Assembly: GCA_023405135.1 (NCBI GenBank)
Contig: JAEXYZ010000108.1
Location: forward strand, 45,548-109,547
Origin: Bacillota bacterium
Lineage (GTDB): Bacteria > Bacillota > Bacilli > Bacillales_A > Planococcaceae
DNA length: 64,000 bases
Reading direction: 5' to 3'
Part shown: positions 52,890 through 62,542 of the stretch, piece after piece
Numbering within the stretch: position 1 is the first letter of the stretch
Layout of the letters: every line of letters begins with the position of its first letter
Translations under genes and position numbers: made by a program
Notes under the pieces: generated by a model
What the model was told of the DNA's origin: nothing
Database searches by the model: none
The model's input: only the letters and a program-made list of their open reading frames with translations

Positions 52890-53729
52890 ATGATTCGTAC
52901 AATGATTACAGCTACCAATACATTAAATCAAATACAAAGTCAAATTGATACAATTAGTAATAACATTTCAAACAGTAATACTGCTGGATATAAAACTAAA
53001 GAAGCTCGTTTTTCAGAGCTTTTATATCAACAATTTAACAACGATGAATTGGATGCAACAGTTCGACAATCACCAGTAGGGATACGTTACGGTGTTGGCG
53101 CACGTATTGGTCAAATTCAAACGAACTATTCACAAGGCAATTTACAAAATACAGATCGTGATTTAGACCTTGCCTTCACAAAAGAAAAACAATATTTCAA
53201 TATTCTTATGCCAGAAGGCGAAAATGGACAGCGTGTCGTGTACTCACGTCAAGGTGACTTTTATGTTTCGCCTGTTGCCAATGGACAAGTAATGCTTGTT
53301 AATGGTGATGGATATGCTGTAGCTGATTCAAATGGTCAAGCTATTTCTTTCCCTGACAATGTTAAAAGCTTTAATTTAACAGATGATGGAATGTTATTAG
53401 TTAACTATCCAGACGGTGAAACATTAAGCTTCGAATTAGGAATTACAGAACTGCAAAAGCCTCAAATGATGGAGCATGTTTCAGGTACATATATCGGGTT
53501 GCCAACGAATTTAAATGAGCTAGGATACAACGAAGCTGACATATTGACAAATTTACAAGGCGTTGCAAGAAATGAAATCGGCATTACAAACGGTAAGCTT
53601 GAAATGTCTAACGTAGATATTTCAAAGGAAATGACAGACTTAATTAATGCGCAACGTTCATACCAATTCAGTTCTCGTGCTATTTCCATTGCAGACCAGA
53701 TGTTAGGGTTAATTAACGGTATTCGTTAA
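52890..53729 (+). CDS. flhP: Flagellar basal-body rod protein FlhP (FlgG family)
   Basis: 279 residues, starting at an ATG after GAGGAGG. NNISNSNTAGYKTKEARF at the N terminus and AQRSYQFSSRAISIADQML at the C terminus are the family signatures. Together with FlhO it builds the distal rod. Its presence indicates a flagellated organism, consistent with the chemoreceptor at 32187. Confidence 0.92.
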   Translation: MIRTMITATNTLNQIQSQIDTISNNISNSNTAGYKTKEARFSELLYQQFNNDELDATVRQSPVGIRYGVGARIGQIQTNYSQGNLQNTDRDLDLAFTKEKQYFNILMPEGENGQRVVYSRQGDFYVSPVANGQVMLVNGDGYAVADSNGQAISFPDNVKSFNLTDDGMLLVNYPDGETLSFELGITELQKPQMMEHVSGTYIGLPTNLNELGYNEADILTNLQGVARNEIGITNGKLEMSNVDISKEMTDLINAQRSYQFSSRAISIADQMLGLINGIR

Positions 53730-53774
53730 AACGTGTTGCAACGATCAAGAAATGTTTTAAAGGGGGAAGGGCCA

Positions 53775-54041
53775 ATGACAGACGAATTTAATACTAATTC
53801 CATTCCTCAAGAAAAAAAACAAAAAAGAAGCGATAGAACAGTTGAACCTACTTTTAGATGGACTAACTTTCGACTTTTCCCTATTTGGTTAAGATTAGTA
53901 ATCGTTGTTCTTTTATTGTTCATTGCAGCATGTTCTGGGCTGATGATTGGATATGGTGTTATTGGTGATGGTGAACCAGTGGACGCTCTTAAATGGGGAA
54001 CATGGCAACACATATTAGATATCATAAATGGGAAAGAATAG
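53775..54041 (+). CDS. Small single-helix membrane protein, EpuA-like
   Basis: 88 residues from the ATG at 53775, after AGGGGGAAGGG. A polar N terminus with KKQKRSDR precedes one membrane helix (LRLVIVVLLLFIAACSGLMIGYG) and a short outer tail. It looks like the EpuA family, often mislabelled as an RNA polymerase beta subunit. The function is unknown. Confidence 0.7.
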   Translation: MTDEFNTNSIPQEKKQKRSDRTVEPTFRWTNFRLFPIWLRLVIVVLLLFIAACSGLMIGYGVIGDGEPVDALKWGTWQHILDIINGKE

Positions 54042-54099
54042 AGTATAAAACTCGGTTTTTTAGGTTTTTCCGTAAGTTTAAATAGCAATACATTCGAAA

Positions 54100-54138
54100 A
54101 CTGCTAGCAGTGTATGAATTGTTAGCAGTCTTTCTTGA
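54100..54138 (+). terminator. Terminator of the flhO-flhP-epuA unit
   Basis: ACTGCTA and TAGCAGT (54100-54129) with TTTCTT following. Confidence 0.65.
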
Positions 54139-54219
54139 GCGTTTCTTTTTTAAATTAATCAAATTGTAGAATTTATATGCTGTCAGATTATACTAAAAAA
54201 TTTTGGGAGGTTGATGTGA

Positions 54220-54657
54220 ATGTTAACAGCTGAGCAAATTCAAGAAATATTGCCCCACCGTTATCCATTTTTATTAGTGGATCGTATAGTTGAAGTAGAA
54301 GAAGGTAAACGTGCAGTTGGTATAAAAAATGTATCAATTAATGAAGATTTCTTTAATGGACATTTTCCAGGCTATCCTGTTATGCCTGGTGTTTTAATTG
54401 TAGAAGCGTTAGCGCAAGTTGGTGGCGTAGCATTATTAAAATCAGAAGAATTTAAAGGACGTCTTGCATTTTTAACAGGTATTGACAATTGCCGTTTTAA
54501 ACGTCAAGTTATCCCTGGTGATCAATTAAAATTAGAGGTCGAATTCGTAAAACTGCGTGGTGCGATGGGTAAAGGTCATGCCGTAGCAACTGTTGATGGT
54601 GAACTTGTTTGTGAAACAGATATCTTATTTGCAATTGGACCTGTTCAACCAAAGTAA
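54220..54657 (+). CDS. fabZ: 3-hydroxyacyl-ACP dehydratase FabZ
   Basis: 145 residues. The hot-dog fold has the catalytic His in FNGHFPGYPVMPG and the Glu in VLIVEALAQ. It removes water from 3-hydroxyacyl-ACP in fatty acid synthesis. GGGAGG precedes the ATG. It stands alone. Confidence 0.96.
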   Translation: MLTAEQIQEILPHRYPFLLVDRIVEVEEGKRAVGIKNVSINEDFFNGHFPGYPVMPGVLIVEALAQVGGVALLKSEEFKGRLAFLTGIDNCRFKRQVIPGDQLKLEVEFVKLRGAMGKGHAVATVDGELVCETDILFAIGPVQPK

Positions 54658-54824
54658 GTATTTTATCCTTTGTTTATAAAATTTACCTAGTATATTTTAA
54701 CGCTATAGTGGTGGATAATTAAGAACCATCAATTTGCAATTTATTGACGAAGAATATAGAATAAAAAGGTTAGATTAGGTTTATGTATTGTTTGGCTTTT
54801 TAAACGTAGGAGGTTAAAAAATAG

Positions 54825-55214
54825 ATGTATAAACAGTTATCTTCAGGCGTAAAGATAAGCATCACTAGATCCATCTCAACGTCTTTTGAATCATATTTGG
54901 CGAGTATCGGTTGGGATGAAGAGAAATTCTCGATGGAAGATTTTGTAGCAAGCTGGCAAAAATATTTTACGGAAAATGCTGCTTGGTTTGATAAAGTTCC
55001 TCAAGAAGTTTTAGTGAGCAAAGAGTTCCATGAAGAAATTGCAAAAAAAATCGATGAAACGATTGAAAAAGTATTAAATGAAAAACCGACGAAAAAACAA
55101 ATTGATTCAATTGAAAAGCTACAAAAACAACTTGGTACAAGCTACACTTATGATTGTAAAGCAGAAGCAGCATATATTGAACAATTACTGAAAGAAAAGT
55201 TAAATAATAAATAA
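54825..55214 (+). CDS. Uncharacterised protein, mostly helical
   Basis: 129 residues, no signal peptide and no membrane helix. The C-terminal KPTKKQIDSIEKLQKQLGTS resembles the P-T-x-x-Q-x-x-x-I-x-x-L helix found at the ends of several phage and replication proteins, but I cannot assign a family. AGGAGG precedes the ATG. It lies between fabZ and a lipoprotein gene, all in the same direction. Confidence 0.7.
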   Translation: MYKQLSSGVKISITRSISTSFESYLASIGWDEEKFSMEDFVASWQKYFTENAAWFDKVPQEVLVSKEFHEEIAKKIDETIEKVLNEKPTKKQIDSIEKLQKQLGTSYTYDCKAEAAYIEQLLKEKLNNK

Positions 55215-55401
55215 GACCCAGTCTCATTAGCATTTAATGCATAACAGTATTAAACAATCTTTTCTTCCATGCCAAGATATTGAAGAAAAACTAAAATAGA
55301 CTCGTCTTTTTTTCGGATAGTTCCCTCCTTTGTCGGGCACTCTATTATTAGTCACATCCGCATGTGATGGAGTGTAAAACTTGAAAGGAGGGAACGTTTT
55401 T

Positions 55402-55770
55402 ATGTGGAAAAAGTCCGTATTCGCCTTTATGCTTGGTTCGGCATTCCTAGTAGGATGTAATACCAATGATGACGCTGCAAACGATAACAACAATGTAGTG
55501 GATGACGTTGAAGAAGACGTTAACCAAGGTGTTAATGATGTTGAAGAAGGTGTCAATGACGTTCTAGATAATGATAATGGAACGAATGGTACTGGTACAA
55601 ATGATGGTGTACTAGAAGACAACGATAATGCTTCCAACAGTAATGGTGTTGGACAAAACGGCGTATCTGGTACAGTAGAAAATAATGATGAACGAATCCT
55701 AAACGATAACCAAGAAGACATCATTGAAGACAATAAAGATGTCCGAGATCGTGATAACAAGGATGAATAA
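55402..55770 (+). CDS. Asn/Asp-rich lipoprotein
   Basis: 122 residues from the ATG at 55402, after AAAGGAGGG. The signal peptide MWKKSVFAFMLGSAFLVGC ends with the lipobox LVGC, so Cys19 is the likely lipidated residue. The mature part is low-complexity, rich in Asn and Asp, with imperfect repeats of the kind VNDVEEGVNDVLDN. No catalytic residues are visible. It may be a spore or surface lipoprotein; function unknown. Confidence 0.75.
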   Translation: MWKKSVFAFMLGSAFLVGCNTNDDAANDNNNVVDDVEEDVNQGVNDVEEGVNDVLDNDNGTNGTGTNDGVLEDNDNASNSNGVGQNGVSGTVENNDERILNDNQEDIIEDNKDVRDRDNKDE

Positions 55771-55771
55771 C

Positions 55772-55815
55772 AAAGAAATCACCTCAATTTGGTTTTAATT
55801 GAGGTGATTTCTTTT
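55772..55815 (+). terminator. Terminator after the lipoprotein gene
   Basis: AAAGAAATCACCTCAATT (55772-55789) pairs with AATTGAGGTGATTTCTTT (55797-55814), 18 perfect pairs. It may serve both strands. Confidence 0.9.
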
Positions 55816-55908
55816 GTTTATATGTTCACTCCCGAGGTCACTCCCATACAACCACTTGAGTCATGTTTATCAAAAACTGCAGAGCAAGGTGCTTGCCTAT
55901 TCTTATAA

Positions 55909-56337
55909 TTATGATTCCTTTAGTCTAGGTCGTTCACGCATACCTTTTTTAAATCGCTCCAGCAACTCCTCGTTTGGCAAATTCTCATTTAAAAGCATTT
56001 TAAGCAGTTGTTCTGCATATTTACTCCGTTGAGAAATGATTGTTCCTTTTAATAATACAGTAATCCGATCACCGATTTCGCGGATATCACTTACAACCAC
56101 TTTAAATGGTGCAGGTTCATTATCGGGAAATGAAATGATGACGCGGACTTCTAATACTTCTTCAGAGGCCTTATATTTTTGAAATGTTGATTGAAAATCT
56201 TTTGAAATAAACAGCTCTAATATCCAAGATTTATGACTAGTTTCTTGGTTAATGACAATTCCGTCGATTATTGGAATATTAAGTCGTCCATCTTCATTCA
56301 TCAAATCAAACGACAGCATTTTAAAAGTCTTCATCAT
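55909..56337 (-). CDS. ywpF: YwpF-like protein
   Basis: 142 residues, read on the minus strand after AGGGGGAT. MKTFKMLSFDLMNEDG at the N terminus and LLKMLLNENLPNEELLERF at the C terminus fit the YwpF family, which also lies next to ssbB in B. subtilis. No function is established. It is transcribed away from ssbB. Confidence 0.8.
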   Translation of the reverse strand: MMKTFKMLSFDLMNEDGRLNIPIIDGIVINQETSHKSWILELFISKDFQSTFQKYKASEEVLEVRVIISFPDNEPAPFKVVVSDIREIGDRITVLLKGTIISQRSKYAEQLLKMLLNENLPNEELLERFKKGMRERPRLKES

Positions 56338-56482
56338 TTGCTATCCCCCTGCAGAATTTAGTTAATTTAAGTATAACATAGAAATATTGTGAAATTTATT
56401 ATTTGCCTATATCATTTAAATTCTTCTAACCCTACTCGTTTCTAATTTCGCCATAAATTATAAAATTTTTGCCATTGTTGAA

Positions 56483-56526
56483 AAAATAATTTTCAACTCG
56501 AAAAATGGAGGATAATTTATTTTTCA
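56483..56526 (+). promoter_or_regulatory. ComK-box-like element upstream of ssbB
   Basis: AAAAAATAATTTT (56483-56495) matches AAAA-N5-TTTT exactly. After 18 bases, ATAATTTATTTTT (56514-56526) matches with one change. Two AT boxes with an 18-bp gap is one of the known ComK spacings. ssbB is a ComK target in B. subtilis. Confidence 0.65.
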
Positions 56527-56590
56527 GATTTTGCCAAATTTCGCGATACAAATTATGATAATGACGAAGGAAATGAAAGGAGGTGATTGA

Positions 56591-56998
56591 ATGAATCAAG
56601 TCGGACTAGTCGGTCGATTGACAAGAGATCCGATATTAAGAACATTAACTGATAATCGAATACAAACAAGTTTTGTTTTAGCGATTAATCGAAACTTTCG
56701 AAATAACCAAGGTAATGTTGATGCTGATTTTGTCCTCTGCATAGCATGGGGAAAGCTTGCAGAACGAATCGTTCAATATTGCGGAAAAGGATCGTTGATT
56801 GGAATTAACGGCCGTTTACAATCAAGATCTTATATAAATAAGGAAAATTCGAAAGTTTATAGCACTGAAGTTGTTGTCGATGAAGTCCGATTTTATGCAT
56901 TAAAATCCCGTTTAAAACCAGGTGATGAAAATAATCAGCAAGAAGTGGATAAGCACTTTGTACTTCCTGAAAAAGATGAAGCATTACCTGTTCCTTAG
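56591..56998 (+). CDS. ssbB: Single-stranded DNA-binding protein SsbB
   Basis: 135 residues, shorter than SsbA. The OB fold begins MNQVGLVGRLTRDPILR. The acidic C-terminal tip typical of SsbA (DDDIPF) is missing and the tail ends in DEALPVP. This fits the competence-specific SsbB. AAAGGAGGTGA precedes the ATG, and a ComK-like box lies about 70 bases upstream. Confidence 0.9.
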   Translation: MNQVGLVGRLTRDPILRTLTDNRIQTSFVLAINRNFRNNQGNVDADFVLCIAWGKLAERIVQYCGKGSLIGINGRLQSRSYINKENSKVYSTEVVVDEVRFYALKSRLKPGDENNQQEVDKHFVLPEKDEALPVP

Positions 56999-57084
56999 TA
57001 AATGGGAAGTTCTTGTGGAGGATAATTTTGTTTGATTTAGGTATGTAGTTCTTTTACCCAAAATTTTAACCAATTAAACGAAGT

Positions 57085-57133
57085 AGAGGGAGGTGATAAA
57101 CTTATCACTGCTGCTGACCGCACAGTAGTGATT
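57085..57133 (+). other. Overlapping inverted repeats with a ribosome-site-like sequence
   Basis: GTGATAA (57093-57099), TTATCAC (57102-57108) and AGTGAT (57127-57132) form a set in which the middle segment can pair with either neighbour. GGGAGG sits in the first arm. No ATG follows at a useful distance. The 57000-57240 gap holds nothing else. Confidence 0.45.
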
Positions 57134-57244
57134 CCCATTTCTCCTAAAACTCTACATAAAAACTGCCATCTATAGGCTTTAAAGTAGAGAACAGACAATT
57201 GAATATCGAATTTGGAAAACAAGTGAAGAGGATAACGAGACTGT

Positions 57245-57281
57245 AAAACAGAGTCGAATGCTTTCTACTCGACTCTGTTTT
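57245..57281. terminator. Bidirectional terminator between ssbB and ywqA
   Basis: AAAACAGAGTCGA (57245-57257) pairs perfectly with TCGACTCTGTTTT (57269-57281). Both strands have a T-run at the end. Confidence 0.9.
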
Positions 57282-57288
57282 CATATCT

Positions 57289-60129
57289 TTATCTAACCAC
57301 TGCAGTATCTAACATTAATAAATCCATCAATTCTTCTTCTTTTAGCTCTGTTAACCAATTGCTTGATTGGATTAACTCTTCAGAAAGGGCAGATTTAATT
57401 TCAATCATTTTATCGATTTTTTCTTCAATTGTACCAATCGTAATAAATTTATGGACTTGAACAAATTGTGTTTGCCCTATACGATATGCCCGGTCTGTTG
57501 CTTGATTTTCTACAGCAGGATTCCACCAACGATCTGCATGCAATACGTGATTTGCAGCTGTTAAGTTTAATCCTGTTCCTCCAGCTTTTAATGACAGTAG
57601 GAAAATCGGAAACTCGCCAGCCTGGAAAGCATCAACTAATCGATCACGCTGTTGTTTTGGCATACTACCAGTTAAGAAAGGCACATCAATATCATAAAGC
57701 TCTGAGAAACAATGCTGTAGCAAGTGACCCATACCGATATATTGGGTAAAAATAATACATTGTTCACCGTTATCGACAATTTCAGCAGCGAGCTGCACAA
57801 TTCGTTTCAGCTTTACCGACCGATCCAGCATTGATTTCGCATCATCGAAGGGTTGTTTTAAATAAAGGGCAGGATGATTACATAATTGCTTTAGCTTGCT
57901 AAGCATTTGTAATACACGACCTTTTTTCTCAAAAGCAGACATCGTTTCAAGTTGAGCCATTGTATCCTCAATATAACCTTCGTAAAGTGCAGCCTGTTCA
58001 TTTGTTAAAGCACAAAATTCCTTCTTTTCTTGTTTATTAGGTAAATTCAGCATTAAATCCGGATCATTTTTCGTACGTCTCAACAAGAAAGGGCGTATTT
58101 TAGAACGCAAAATTTGTTTATGTCGCTCAGATTCATCCCGTTCAATTGGAATAATAAATTGTTCCTGGAATTTACCAAAGCTACCTAAATAACCTTTATG
58201 AATGAAATCAAAAATCGCCCATAATTCAGAAAGTCGATTTTCAATAGGTGTACCGGTTAATGCAATATGGTGTTTCCCTTGTAGTTTACGGATTGCGCGA
58301 GATTGTAACGTTTGCATATTTTTAATGTTTTGGGCTTCATCTAAAGTTACAGTTGCCCAATCAATATTTTGTAAAAACTCTATATCCTGCGAAATTGTCC
58401 CATAAGTAGATAACACAACTTTTGGCTGTTCTCTTTCGATTAACTTCTTAAAAGCATCATCCTTTAGTCGAGAGGAACTATAGTGTGTATGCACCTTTAA
58501 GCTCGGAGCAAATCGAGCCAATTCCTTTTGCCAGTTTCCTAATACAGATGTAGGACAAATAATTAATGCTGGCTGTGTTTCACCTAATGTGTCATACGTA
58601 TGCAGCAAGTAACTGATTAATTGAACCGTTTTACCTAGACCCATATCATCTGCTAACACAGCACCAAAATGTTGATTTCTCATAAACGCAAGCCATTCAA
58701 ATCCTTCTTGCTGATAAGGTCGTAATTCCGCTTGTAAGCTATTTGGCGTCGGAACAGAAGGCAATCCTTTTTTATGCTGCAGCTGATCTACATAGTCTTT
58801 TAAAGAACGTTGCATTTCAAAGGCAAATAAAGGATCATCCCGTTCATCATCTTCCTCATCATCAAGTGGAGCAGAAAGTTCTTCGGGAAGTTCACGGAAT
58901 AACAGTTCACGAACAGTCCAGTTTTCTTTTTCAGCTTGATCCATAAGCTCACGAATTTCATTCATCCAATTCGCATCCATGCGGAACCATTGATCGCCAA
59001 TTCGTATAAATTCACGGTTTTCATCAACGATTTTTCGGAATTCATCTGCTGAGATTTCTTCACCATTTAATGAAAGCTGCCACTTAAAGGATAAAATATC
59101 ATCTAGGCCGGCCATAGAACGTTGAGATTGACTATTGGCACTAACGCGAACGCGCATTTTTGTTTGTTTTAATTCTTTTAACCAAGCAGGGAGAATGACT
59201 TCAAACCCAAGAGCAGTGAGCTTTGCAAAATCATTTCGTAAAAGTTTCCGAACATCTGAATCATCTATAGCAACATGTAAAAATGAATCAGCTGCTACGT
59301 TGTACTCACTTAAATCAATTAACTCCAACATTTGTTTTTGTAAACTTGTTATGTCATCCGCTAATGGCAACCATTTTTCAGGTAAGGTAAGCTCAATCGG
59401 TAAATGACGTTTGCGAATAGCCGGTGTCCAAAGCTTTGCTGACTTATTTGAACTTAAAACAGTTTCAAGAAGCCATTGTGAAGAGGCCTCTTCAGGTTCA
59501 CTTAAACGAAGGGCAACTTTTACATTGCCAATGGACCGTTCTTTATTTAGTGGCCATCCACCATCTTTAAAGAAAGGCAACAATGTTGGTACATCATAGT
59601 TAGTTAATCCAGCAAAGGCCAACTTTTGATGTACAGCTGTTGTTAGAAGAGTAGCACATTCTGCTAAATTTATTTCAAAGTGTCCAAAAGCTTTTTGAAC
59701 AAATTCATCTTTAGCAAATTGTGCTGGTAAATCAAAAGTTACATTAACTTTGTCTTGTTCTTCGTTAATAACGGCATAGTCCCAAAGAGCACTATTGTTC
59801 CAGATAAGCTGAAGTGCTTTCATAATTGATATAGTTTTATTTGATTGTTCGTCTGCTCCCGTTTGATGGATAAACGGATGTTGATAGAAGGGAGAAAATA
59901 CATCCATTAGTTCCGCTGCTGTTAATTTAATTTCATTTTCATCAATATTTGCATTTAAACCATAAAAGTTCGGTTCGTAACGATAAAATAAAAGATGTGA
60001 CCAGTTTGAAGTAGGAAGTAATAAATCATCTTCATTTACTGCTGTAATAGAAAAGAAACCTGGTTGTAGTTCATCGAGCTTTAAACAAAGAATCTTCGTA
60101 AATGGCGTTGTAAATGGAAGTTCTGTCAT
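57289..60129 (-). CDS. ywqA: SNF2-family DNA-dependent ATPase (YwqA)
   Basis: 946 residues on the minus strand. The N-terminal half carries the bacterial SNF2 leader domain. The motor has ADDMGLGKTVQLI, LDEAQNIKN and the C-terminal helicase block SLKAGGTGLNLTAANHV and RAYRIGQTQ. The family moves along DNA to remodel protein-DNA complexes. AAAGGAAATT precedes the ATG. It overlaps the SWIM-protein gene by four bases (ATGA), so the pair works together. It has a matching partner in B. subtilis (ywqA-ywqB). Confidence 0.94.
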   Translation of the reverse strand: MTELPFTTPFTKILCLKLDELQPGFFSITAVNEDDLLLPTSNWSHLLFYRYEPNFYGLNANIDENEIKLTAAELMDVFSPFYQHPFIHQTGADEQSNKTISIMKALQLIWNNSALWDYAVINEEQDKVNVTFDLPAQFAKDEFVQKAFGHFEINLAECATLLTTAVHQKLAFAGLTNYDVPTLLPFFKDGGWPLNKERSIGNVKVALRLSEPEEASSQWLLETVLSSNKSAKLWTPAIRKRHLPIELTLPEKWLPLADDITSLQKQMLELIDLSEYNVAADSFLHVAIDDSDVRKLLRNDFAKLTALGFEVILPAWLKELKQTKMRVRVSANSQSQRSMAGLDDILSFKWQLSLNGEEISADEFRKIVDENREFIRIGDQWFRMDANWMNEIRELMDQAEKENWTVRELLFRELPEELSAPLDDEEDDERDDPLFAFEMQRSLKDYVDQLQHKKGLPSVPTPNSLQAELRPYQQEGFEWLAFMRNQHFGAVLADDMGLGKTVQLISYLLHTYDTLGETQPALIICPTSVLGNWQKELARFAPSLKVHTHYSSSRLKDDAFKKLIEREQPKVVLSTYGTISQDIEFLQNIDWATVTLDEAQNIKNMQTLQSRAIRKLQGKHHIALTGTPIENRLSELWAIFDFIHKGYLGSFGKFQEQFIIPIERDESERHKQILRSKIRPFLLRRTKNDPDLMLNLPNKQEKKEFCALTNEQAALYEGYIEDTMAQLETMSAFEKKGRVLQMLSKLKQLCNHPALYLKQPFDDAKSMLDRSVKLKRIVQLAAEIVDNGEQCIIFTQYIGMGHLLQHCFSELYDIDVPFLTGSMPKQQRDRLVDAFQAGEFPIFLLSLKAGGTGLNLTAANHVLHADRWWNPAVENQATDRAYRIGQTQFVQVHKFITIGTIEEKIDKMIEIKSALSEELIQSSNWLTELKEEELMDLLMLDTAVVR

Positions 60130-61724
60130 ACCAGTAAATTTCCTTTCTCTAATTCTTCTTGTAATGCACGTAACCGTTTATATTGCTCACGTACAGCTTG
60201 AATATAGTCTGCCCAATAATTTGTTTTACCGCTCTTTTTTGCTGCGGATTTCATCATTTTCCAAATACGCACAGCTTGTTTATAATTCATACGAGATTTT
60301 TGTTTTACTTCTTCAAGTGCGTAGTAATGATAAAGCGGAAGTGTTACTTCTGGCGCTTCGTCCAACACATCCTTTAACCCACATGTTTCTAAGTAGGAAA
60401 TTGATGAAGGGAACAGTTGATGAAGGGCTACCCAATCCTCATAACGTTTTGATTTTAATAAATAATTTGAATAAGGTTGTACGCCATAAATACCAAATGC
60501 TGAGTACAGTGTTAACTCTTCTTGCTCAGTTAATTTAATATTGTCAAATAATAAATTAATGCGACGTACTGACATTTGACGTTGCTGCGGTAATAAGAAT
60601 TTATTGATAAATTCATTTAAATGTGGAACTGTCGCCTTCAAGATTATTTCTCCAGCAATATCATCATTATGTGAAAATGAGAATTTTGCTAATCCAAAAT
60701 AAATATCTAATTGTTCTGCATGAATTGTACATAAATTTTCTTTTAAGGCATCGTAATTTTTAAGCAAAATATGAAATAGAGTAAGAACCGTTGAAAGTGG
60801 TACATCCTCACTTAAATTTGGATTTGAAGATGGATTGTCAATAAGGTTTTGAAGAATATTTTCTTCTTCTTTTATTTGTCTTTTCTCGATAAAAATAGTA
60901 TCCCAGAATAATAAATATAAGTTCAGTCTTCTACTAATATGGTTTTGTCGTTCAAGTAAAAGCTCACGAACTAAAGTTTGCAATACATCAAAGAAAGAAT
61001 CAGTTGCAAAAAGACGCGATTTTCCTGAGATTTCGTGTACATAATTTTGAATTGTTTCTAATCTTCTATCGAAAAAATATTCAAAGTAATCATTTTTTAC
61101 AGCCGCCGTATCTGTTTGAAAAATATGTTGCCATAATTTATTCAACACAGCTACTTCCATAAAAAGATTATATAATGGCTGCCACTCTCGTTCATAAGGC
61201 AGGTGTTTATTTAATTTCGAAAGGGCGTTTTCAGCAATATTTGAAATAAGGAATTGTTCAATTTGACGTCCTTCCGGTAGTAAGTGGGTCATCACTTCAT
61301 TGACCATAGCAAGCCAGTTTTCAGGAGTACGATCTGATGCTAATAAATGCAAATTAATCCCTTTTTTAGCGCGCCATTTTGCCGACCAGTCTTGCACGGA
61401 ATCAAGGTATTGATAAAGTGAAAGAACGACACTTACTTTATGACGACACCACCCTTCTTGAGGACAACTACATTGAATTACATTGCTGTGGAAATGCACT
61501 GTCACTTCTGTTGGTCGTACATCTTGAACAGCTGTATGCATTACACCCATCGTTGGGATATAGCGTCCGAACACAACGGATTTATTTCGCACTGCAAACA
61601 AAGCGCGGCGCACAAGCTCTTCATCTTCTGTAACAGAAGGATGCAACGCCCGTTCAATTTGTTCAAGTTGTTCTATAATAAAATTTTCATGCTCATGTGC
61701 AAGTGATGAAACCGATAACCCCAT
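60126..61724 (-). CDS. ywqB: SWIM zinc-finger protein (YwqB)
   Basis: 532 residues from the ATG at 61724, after AGGAGCG; the longer frame to 61928 has no ribosome site and runs through an intergenic stretch. The SWIM motif is VIQCSCPQEGWCRHKVSVVL (CxCx6CxH), a zinc-binding module that contacts DNA or proteins. The C-terminal part is helical. It is the usual partner of the SNF2 protein encoded after it. Confidence 0.9.
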   Translation of the reverse strand: MGLSVSSLAHEHENFIIEQLEQIERALHPSVTEDEELVRRALFAVRNKSVVFGRYIPTMGVMHTAVQDVRPTEVTVHFHSNVIQCSCPQEGWCRHKVSVVLSLYQYLDSVQDWSAKWRAKKGINLHLLASDRTPENWLAMVNEVMTHLLPEGRQIEQFLISNIAENALSKLNKHLPYEREWQPLYNLFMEVAVLNKLWQHIFQTDTAAVKNDYFEYFFDRRLETIQNYVHEISGKSRLFATDSFFDVLQTLVRELLLERQNHISRRLNLYLLFWDTIFIEKRQIKEEENILQNLIDNPSSNPNLSEDVPLSTVLTLFHILLKNYDALKENLCTIHAEQLDIYFGLAKFSFSHNDDIAGEIILKATVPHLNEFINKFLLPQQRQMSVRRINLLFDNIKLTEQEELTLYSAFGIYGVQPYSNYLLKSKRYEDWVALHQLFPSSISYLETCGLKDVLDEAPEVTLPLYHYYALEEVKQKSRMNYKQAVRIWKMMKSAAKKSGKTNYWADYIQAVREQYKRLRALQEELEKGNLLV

Positions 61725-61924
61725 ACCATCGCTCCTAAAAAAGTCTGTCCTTCCATTATAACTTGAAATATAAGGAATGATAAGTAAAAGAATTGAATGT
61801 AGCTGAAGATAAATTTGATTCTCGTAAAAATAGATATAAAAGATCCTGGTGCGTAAAAAGTACCTAATCTTCTCCAATAGTATCCAAAACGCCAAAGGAA
61901 CCCCCAACCCAACAGGGGGCGTAT

Positions 61925-62383
61925 TCAATCTTTAGATTCAGCACAACTTTTATCTAACATATTGTCGTAAATTAACAAAATAGACTTTAGTGCATTTAAA
62001 AACAGGCGGCGTTTTTTCGTGTCTTGTGCATTGATGAACCCTAGGAGTTGTCGGAGCTCGGATGATTCTTGTAGTAATTCAAAATAAGACTCACCGAAGT
62101 TTGTAATATATCGTTCCCGCAATTCTTTTGTTTGCATCGCTATCGCCTCTATTGATAATCTCTTTTTATTGCGGCGTCGATCAAGAAGCATGTCTAAAAA
62201 TAGTTCGTCTGGAATGTTAAATGTCTCTTTAATTTTAGGTAGTAAGTCGATAGGAATCGGTCGCTCGCATCGTTCATAATTTGAGTAAGTATTTGGAATT
62301 AAATTAAGTCGATAAGCTGCTTCCGTCTGCGTAATGTTTAATTCTTCTTCACGGTATTGTCTTAAATACTCGCCAAAATTCAT
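61925..62383 (-). CDS. Xre-family regulator
   Basis: 152 residues. The helix-turn-helix at the N terminus is LNITQTEAAYRLNLIPNTY with SNYERCERPIP following. The C-terminal half is helical and may dimerise. No target can be named. It is transcribed toward ywqB. A GC-rich CCCCC/GGGGG hairpin in the following 70 bases could be its terminator. Confidence 0.8.
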   Translation of the reverse strand: MNFGEYLRQYREEELNITQTEAAYRLNLIPNTYSNYERCERPIPIDLLPKIKETFNIPDELFLDMLLDRRRNKKRLSIEAIAMQTKELRERYITNFGESYFELLQESSELRQLLGFINAQDTKKRRLFLNALKSILLIYDNMLDKSCAESKD

Positions 62384-62542
62384 AACATCATCACCCTACA
62401 ACTTTCTTTTTAACAAAAATTAACATATTTTCATAAAAATACGCAAAATATTTCGCTCCGAGGGGAAAGAGGTAAAGGATTTGAAAAATTATTAAAATTA
62501 ATTGAAAAAAATAATTTAATAAAATGAAATGGGGGAAAGATA

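Noticed and set aside
55227..55760. Long minus-strand frame opposite the lipoprotein gene
   Set aside because: It is the antisense of an Asn/Asp-rich coding region and runs through a strong promoter/ribosome site for the plus-strand gene.
57037..57222. 61-codon minus-strand frame after ssbB
   Set aside because: No ribosome site; it runs through the inverted-repeat element and antisense to it.
61725..61928. N-terminal extension of the SWIM protein
   Set aside because: No ribosome site, composition unlike the rest, and AGGAGCG lies before the ATG at 61724.
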